A stretch of 8,069 nt of DNA from Paracoccaceae bacterium. GTDB lineage: Bacteria; Pseudomonadota; Alphaproteobacteria; Rhodobacterales; Rhodobacteraceae. Position numbers and translations under genes: made by a program. Positions 5,608 to 8,069 of the stretch are shown in pieces. Under the pieces are notes generated by a model. That model did not search any database. It saw only the letters and a program-made list of their open reading frames with translations, and was not told the origin of the DNA. Location of the stretch: assembly GCA_002400675.1 (NCBI GenBank), contig NVQY01000186.1, positions 1 through 8,069 on the forward strand, read 5' to 3'. How positions within the stretch are numbered: the stretch's first letter is position 1; the number at the start of each line of letters is the position of its first letter.

Positions 5608-6321
5608 TCAGTCGATCCGCCGCACCAGTATCTGATTGCTGTCCCCGCGTCTGGTTTCCAGCACCTTCAGCGATGCCACCAGATCAGACAGCTTGCGCTT
5701 GCCATAGCTGCGGGTGTCGAAATCGGGATTGGCGGCGGTGATGAACTGGCCCAGCGGGCCAAGCGCGTACCAGTCGTCTTCCTGATCTATGGCGTCCATC
5801 GCCTTGAGGATCAGATCGCGGGCCTGATTCAGGGATTTATTGGTCGGGGCCGCTTTGGTCTGGGTCTCGGTGGGGTTGGCGTCGCTGTCCAGATTTTCAA
5901 GGTATATGAACCGTTTGCAGGCTTTGCGGAAGGCGTTGGGGGTTTTCTCCATGCCCATGCCGTAGACATCCAGCCCCTGTTCGCGGATACGGCTGGCCAG
6001 CCGGGTGAAATCGCTGTCGGACGAGACCAGAACAAAGCCGTCGAACCGGGCCGAATGCATCAGGTCCATGGCGTCGATCACAAGGGCAATGTCGCTGGCA
6101 TTCTTGCCCACCGTGTTGGCCGGCTGATGGTGCGGCACCAGCCCGAATTCGGCCTGCACCTTGTTCCATCCGGCCATCTGCTGGCTGGAGAAATCGCCGT
6201 AACAGCGCCGCACGGAGGCCTCGCCCAGCGTGGCAATTTCGTCGAATATCGCCTTGGTGTATTTGGGCGAGGTGTTGTCGGCGTCGATCAGGACCGCGAG
6301 AAGGGGGGTATCATGCGCCAT
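5608..6321 (-). CDS. NYN-domain (PIN-like) protein with a LOTUS/OST-HTH-like C-terminus
   Basis: A 237-residue cytoplasmic protein. Residues about 6-145 form a NYN/LabA (DUF88) domain of the PIN-like nuclease fold. The motifs are LIDADN with Asp13 and Asp15, NASDIALVIDAMD with Asp77, and FVLVSSDSDF with Asp102 and Asp104, the acidic positions that bind metal in this superfamily. A polar linker (about 148-165) leads to residues about 167-237 (ARDLILKAMDAI, then a Gly-Pro-Leu-Gly helix turn and YGKRKLSDLVASL), which resemble a LOTUS/OST-HTH domain, thought to bind RNA. The protein is therefore predicted to cut or process RNA; no substrate is known. The ATG abuts the TAA of the dehydrogenase gene with no gap, and only a weak GGTGG is upstream, so translation is probably coupled to that gene. 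Its stop is 6 bp from that of the convergent multicopper oxidase. Confidence 0.88.
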   Translation of the reverse strand: MAHDTPLLAVLIDADNTSPKYTKAIFDEIATLGEASVRRCYGDFSSQQMAGWNKVQAEFGLVPHHQPANTVGKNASDIALVIDAMDLMHSARFDGFVLVSSDSDFTRLASRIREQGLDVYGMGMEKTPNAFRKACKRFIYLENLDSDANPTETQTKAAPTNKSLNQARDLILKAMDAIDQEDDWYALGPLGQFITAANPDFDTRSYGKRKLSDLVASLKVLETRRGDSNQILVRRID

Positions 6322-7434
6322 TTAGTACACCACCACAGAACGGATGCTTTTGCCGGCGTGCATCAGATCGAACCCCTTGTTGATGTCCTCAAGGCCCATG
6401 GTGTGGGTGATCATCGGGTCGATCTCGATCTTGCCCTCCATGTACCAGTCGACGATCTTGGGTACATCCGTGCGTCCGCGCGCGCCGCCAAACGCGGTGC
6501 CGCGCCAGCTGCGCCCGGTGACCAACTGGAAGGGGCGGGTGCTGATTTCGGCCCCGGCGGCGGCGACACCGATGATGATGCTTTCGCCCCAGCCTTTGTG
6601 GGCGGATTCAAGCGCGTCGCGCATCACGCTGGTGTTGCCGGTGGCGTCGAATGTGTAATCCGCGCCGCCCTTGGTCAGGTTGACAAGGTAGGGTACCAGA
6701 TCGCCTTCGACCTCTTTGGGGTTGACGAAATCGGTCATGCCAAACCGTTTGGCCATGGCGATCCGGTCGGGGTTGATGTCGACGCCGACGATCTGGTCGG
6801 CCCCGGCAAGGCGCAGACCCTGAAGCACGTTCAGACCGATGCCGCCCAGACCAAACACGATGGCGCGGCTGCCGATTTCGACCTTGGCGGTGTTGATCAC
6901 CGCGCCGATGCCGGTGGTGACGCCGCAACCGATGTAACAAACCTTGTCGAATGGTGCGTCCTTGCGGATCTTGGCCAGTGCGATTTCCGGCATCACCGTG
7001 TGGTTGGAAAAGGTCGAACAGCCCATGTAATGCAGGATCGGCTCGCCATCCAGCGTGCTGAACCGCGACGTGCCATCCGGCATCACGCCCGCGCCCTGGG
7101 TTTCACGAATCGACTGGCACAGGTTGGTTTTCGGGTTCAGGCAATATTCGCATTCCCGGCATTCCGGCGTGTAGAGCGGGATCACGTGGTCGCCCGGTTT
7201 CAGGCTGGTGACGCCCGCGCCGATTTCCAGAACCACGCCCGCGCCTTCGTGGCCAAGGATGGCGGGGAACATGCCTTCGGGGTCGGCCCCCGACAGGGTG
7301 AACTGGTCGGTGTGGCAGATGCCGGTGGCCTTGATTTCGATCAGAACCTCTCCGGCGCGGGGACCGTCCAGATTTACGTCCATGATCTCAAGTGGTTTGC
7401 CGGCTTGAACGGCAACTGCGGCGCGGGTGCGCAT
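6322..7434 (-). CDS. frmA: S-(hydroxymethyl)glutathione dehydrogenase / class III alcohol dehydrogenase
   Basis: The 370-residue zinc enzyme oxidises S-hydroxymethylglutathione, formed from formaldehyde and glutathione, to S-formylglutathione with NAD+, a cytoplasmic formaldehyde detoxification step. Catalytic zinc ligands are Cys40, His62 and Cys170 (GCGVTTG), with Glu63 beside them. The structural zinc site is Cys92, Cys95, Cys98 and Cys106. GLGGIG at 195-200 is the nucleotide-binding loop, followed by VDINPDR. Class III hallmarks are present: SGADPEG keeps the Asp and Glu equivalent to human ADH5 Asp55/Glu57, and Arg110 in QSIRETQG corresponds to the glutathione-anion-binding Arg115. Length is normal for the family (about 370-376). 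A strong GGAGGA site at 7443-7448 fixes the start. It is the first gene of a unit with the NYN gene and is divergent from the I78 gene. No S-formylglutathione hydrolase gene is in the window. The name could equally be given as adhC or adhI. Confidence 0.95.
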   Translation of the reverse strand: MRTRAAVAVQAGKPLEIMDVNLDGPRAGEVLIEIKATGICHTDQFTLSGADPEGMFPAILGHEGAGVVLEIGAGVTSLKPGDHVIPLYTPECRECEYCLNPKTNLCQSIRETQGAGVMPDGTSRFSTLDGEPILHYMGCSTFSNHTVMPEIALAKIRKDAPFDKVCYIGCGVTTGIGAVINTAKVEIGSRAIVFGLGGIGLNVLQGLRLAGADQIVGVDINPDRIAMAKRFGMTDFVNPKEVEGDLVPYLVNLTKGGADYTFDATGNTSVMRDALESAHKGWGESIIIGVAAAGAEISTRPFQLVTGRSWRGTAFGGARGRTDVPKIVDWYMEGKIEIDPMITHTMGLEDINKGFDLMHAGKSIRSVVVY

Positions 7435-7564
7435 GGGGGGTTTCCTCCGCTATGATGTTGTGTGCTTGTTGCTTGCGACCCTGCGGGAAACTGCGTGTGT
7501 TTTCAACTCTGGTTTTGTAAGATGAGGGCGAAAAATGGCCAATCATCAGTGCGGAGTTTGGGTG

Positions 7565-7828
7565 ATGTGGAAAATTCGGGCGGTGATGTTGTTTGGCGCT
7601 TTTGGCACGCCGGTTTTTGCGGCAGGTGATGGCAACGGCCTGATCGCCTGCGGCGCGGATCGGGTGCAGGATATGGTTGGCCAGCCGGTTGAGGCCTCGC
7701 GTGACCGTCTTGCACCCGAGGCCCGGATCATTCCGCCCAACAGCCCAATAACACAGGATTACCGCCCGGACCGCCTGAACGTGGATCTGGATGAAGGCGG
7801 GATTATCACCCGCATCTGGTGTGGCTAG
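7565..7828 (+). CDS. Exported I78-family peptidase inhibitor
   Basis: An 87-residue protein with a signal peptide (MWKIRAVMLFGAFGTPVFA, likely cleavage near residue 19). The mature part carries the I78 pattern: Cys29, VGQP at 38-41, RIIPPNSPITQDYRPDRLN at about 54-72, then LDEGGIITRIWCG at the end. Known I78 inhibitors act on serine proteases, and the two Cys (29 and 86) could form a disulfide in the periplasm. The target protease is unknown. Two starts are plausible: 7565, with GGAG 8 nt upstream, and 7535, with GAGGG 6 nt upstream, which would add ten residues (MANHQCGVWV) before the signal peptide. The shorter form gives a more usual signal peptide. It is divergent from the dehydrogenase gene, and its stop is 18 bp from the convergent cytochrome gene. 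Confidence 0.85.
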   Translation: MWKIRAVMLFGAFGTPVFAAGDGNGLIACGADRVQDMVGQPVEASRDRLAPEARIIPPNSPITQDYRPDRLNVDLDEGGIITRIWCG

Positions 7829-7846
7829 GATGTTGCGCGCGCCCGT

Positions 7847-8069
7847 TCAGGGTTTGCGATAGGTCCGGTGACAGCTAAGGCAGGACTTCAACACATCCGG
7901 CAAGGTCGTCCGCAGTGCTTCAAGCCGATCCGCGTTCAGCCGTCGCGCCAGCCGTTTGGCCGTGTCGGCGCGGGTTTCGAAGTCATCCCAGTTAGCCCAG
8001 ATATCCGGCCTTGCCCGGCTTAGGACGTCGGTCTGGGGTTTTTTGAACGCCGATGGCATGGCGCGCGCG
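7847..8069 (-). CDS. Cytochrome c'/c-556-like protein, C-terminal part (partial)
   Basis: The frame stays open to the right edge, so the N-terminus lies outside the window; an ATG at 8059 is probably internal. The visible 73 or so residues end in CLSCHRTYRKP, a CxxCH heme c attachment site seven residues from the C-terminus plus stop. That position, after two predicted helices including RPDIWANWDDFETRADTAKR and an 'L..L...LPDVLKSC' run, is the arrangement of the cytochrome c' / c-556 family (PF01322-type four-helix bundle), where full proteins are about 150 residues. These are periplasmic heme proteins that bind NO or move electrons; which applies cannot be told here. The usual N-terminal signal peptide and heme-ligand Met or gas-binding residues are not visible. 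Confidence 0.82.
   Translation of the reverse strand, partial: ARAMPSAFKKPQTDVLSRARPDIWANWDDFETRADTAKRLARRLNADRLEALRTTLPDVLKSCLSCHRTYRKP

Noticed and set aside
5599..5612. Terminator between the convergent multicopper oxidase and NYN genes
   Set aside because: Only 6 bp separate the stops and no stem with a T-run is seen there.
6055..7455. A 466-codon plus-strand open frame opposite the dehydrogenase and NYN genes
   Set aside because: It is His/Gly/Val/Asp-rich antisense translation of two clearly recognisable GC-rich genes, so a shadow frame.
7435..7564. Possible shared promoter between the divergent dehydrogenase and I78 genes
   Set aside because: The region is where promoters should be, but I found no -35/-10 pair good enough on either strand to call.

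Overview
The window looks like a stretch of an alphaproteobacterial chromosome, most likely Rhodobacteraceae (Roseobacter group). This is an inference from the GC-rich codon use and the gene content: an RTX-type secreted protein tail, a glutathione-dependent formaldehyde dehydrogenase, a cytochrome c'/c-556-type protein and an I78 inhibitor. No rRNA or tRNA gene and no CRISPR array was seen.

Left part (1-3568). The 3' end of an RTX/hemolysin-type calcium-binding protein gene (+) meets a BT1/MFS-type membrane transporter (-). The transporter gene is divergent from a 69-residue SHOCT-like lipoprotein (+). The lipoprotein converges on a secreted protein with a peptidoglycan-binding-like domain (-), and a strong hairpin lies between their stops.

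Middle (3569-4119). The one long gene-poor stretch holds a 279-bp element that is almost entirely made of inverted repeats. It has 31-bp terminal inverted repeats matching at 28 positions, a flanking TA on each side, and two long imperfect hairpins inside. It has no transposase and looks like a MITE-type non-autonomous element. It sits about 120 bp upstream of the next gene.

Right part (4120-8069). A Tat-exported CueO-like multicopper oxidase (+) converges on a two-gene minus-strand unit. In that unit a class III alcohol dehydrogenase/S-(hydroxymethyl)glutathione dehydrogenase is followed, with no base between stop and start, by a NYN-domain protein with a LOTUS/OST-HTH-like C-terminus. A small exported I78-type peptidase inhibitor (+) is divergent from the dehydrogenase, and the window ends inside a cytochrome c'/c-556-like gene (-).

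No single pathway unites the window. Several products are exported (lipoprotein, peptidoglycan-binding-like protein, multicopper oxidase, I78 inhibitor, probably the cytochrome), so envelope and stress functions dominate. The least ordinary items are the palindromic element and the abutting formaldehyde dehydrogenase/NYN pair. I see no complete new defence or mobile system.
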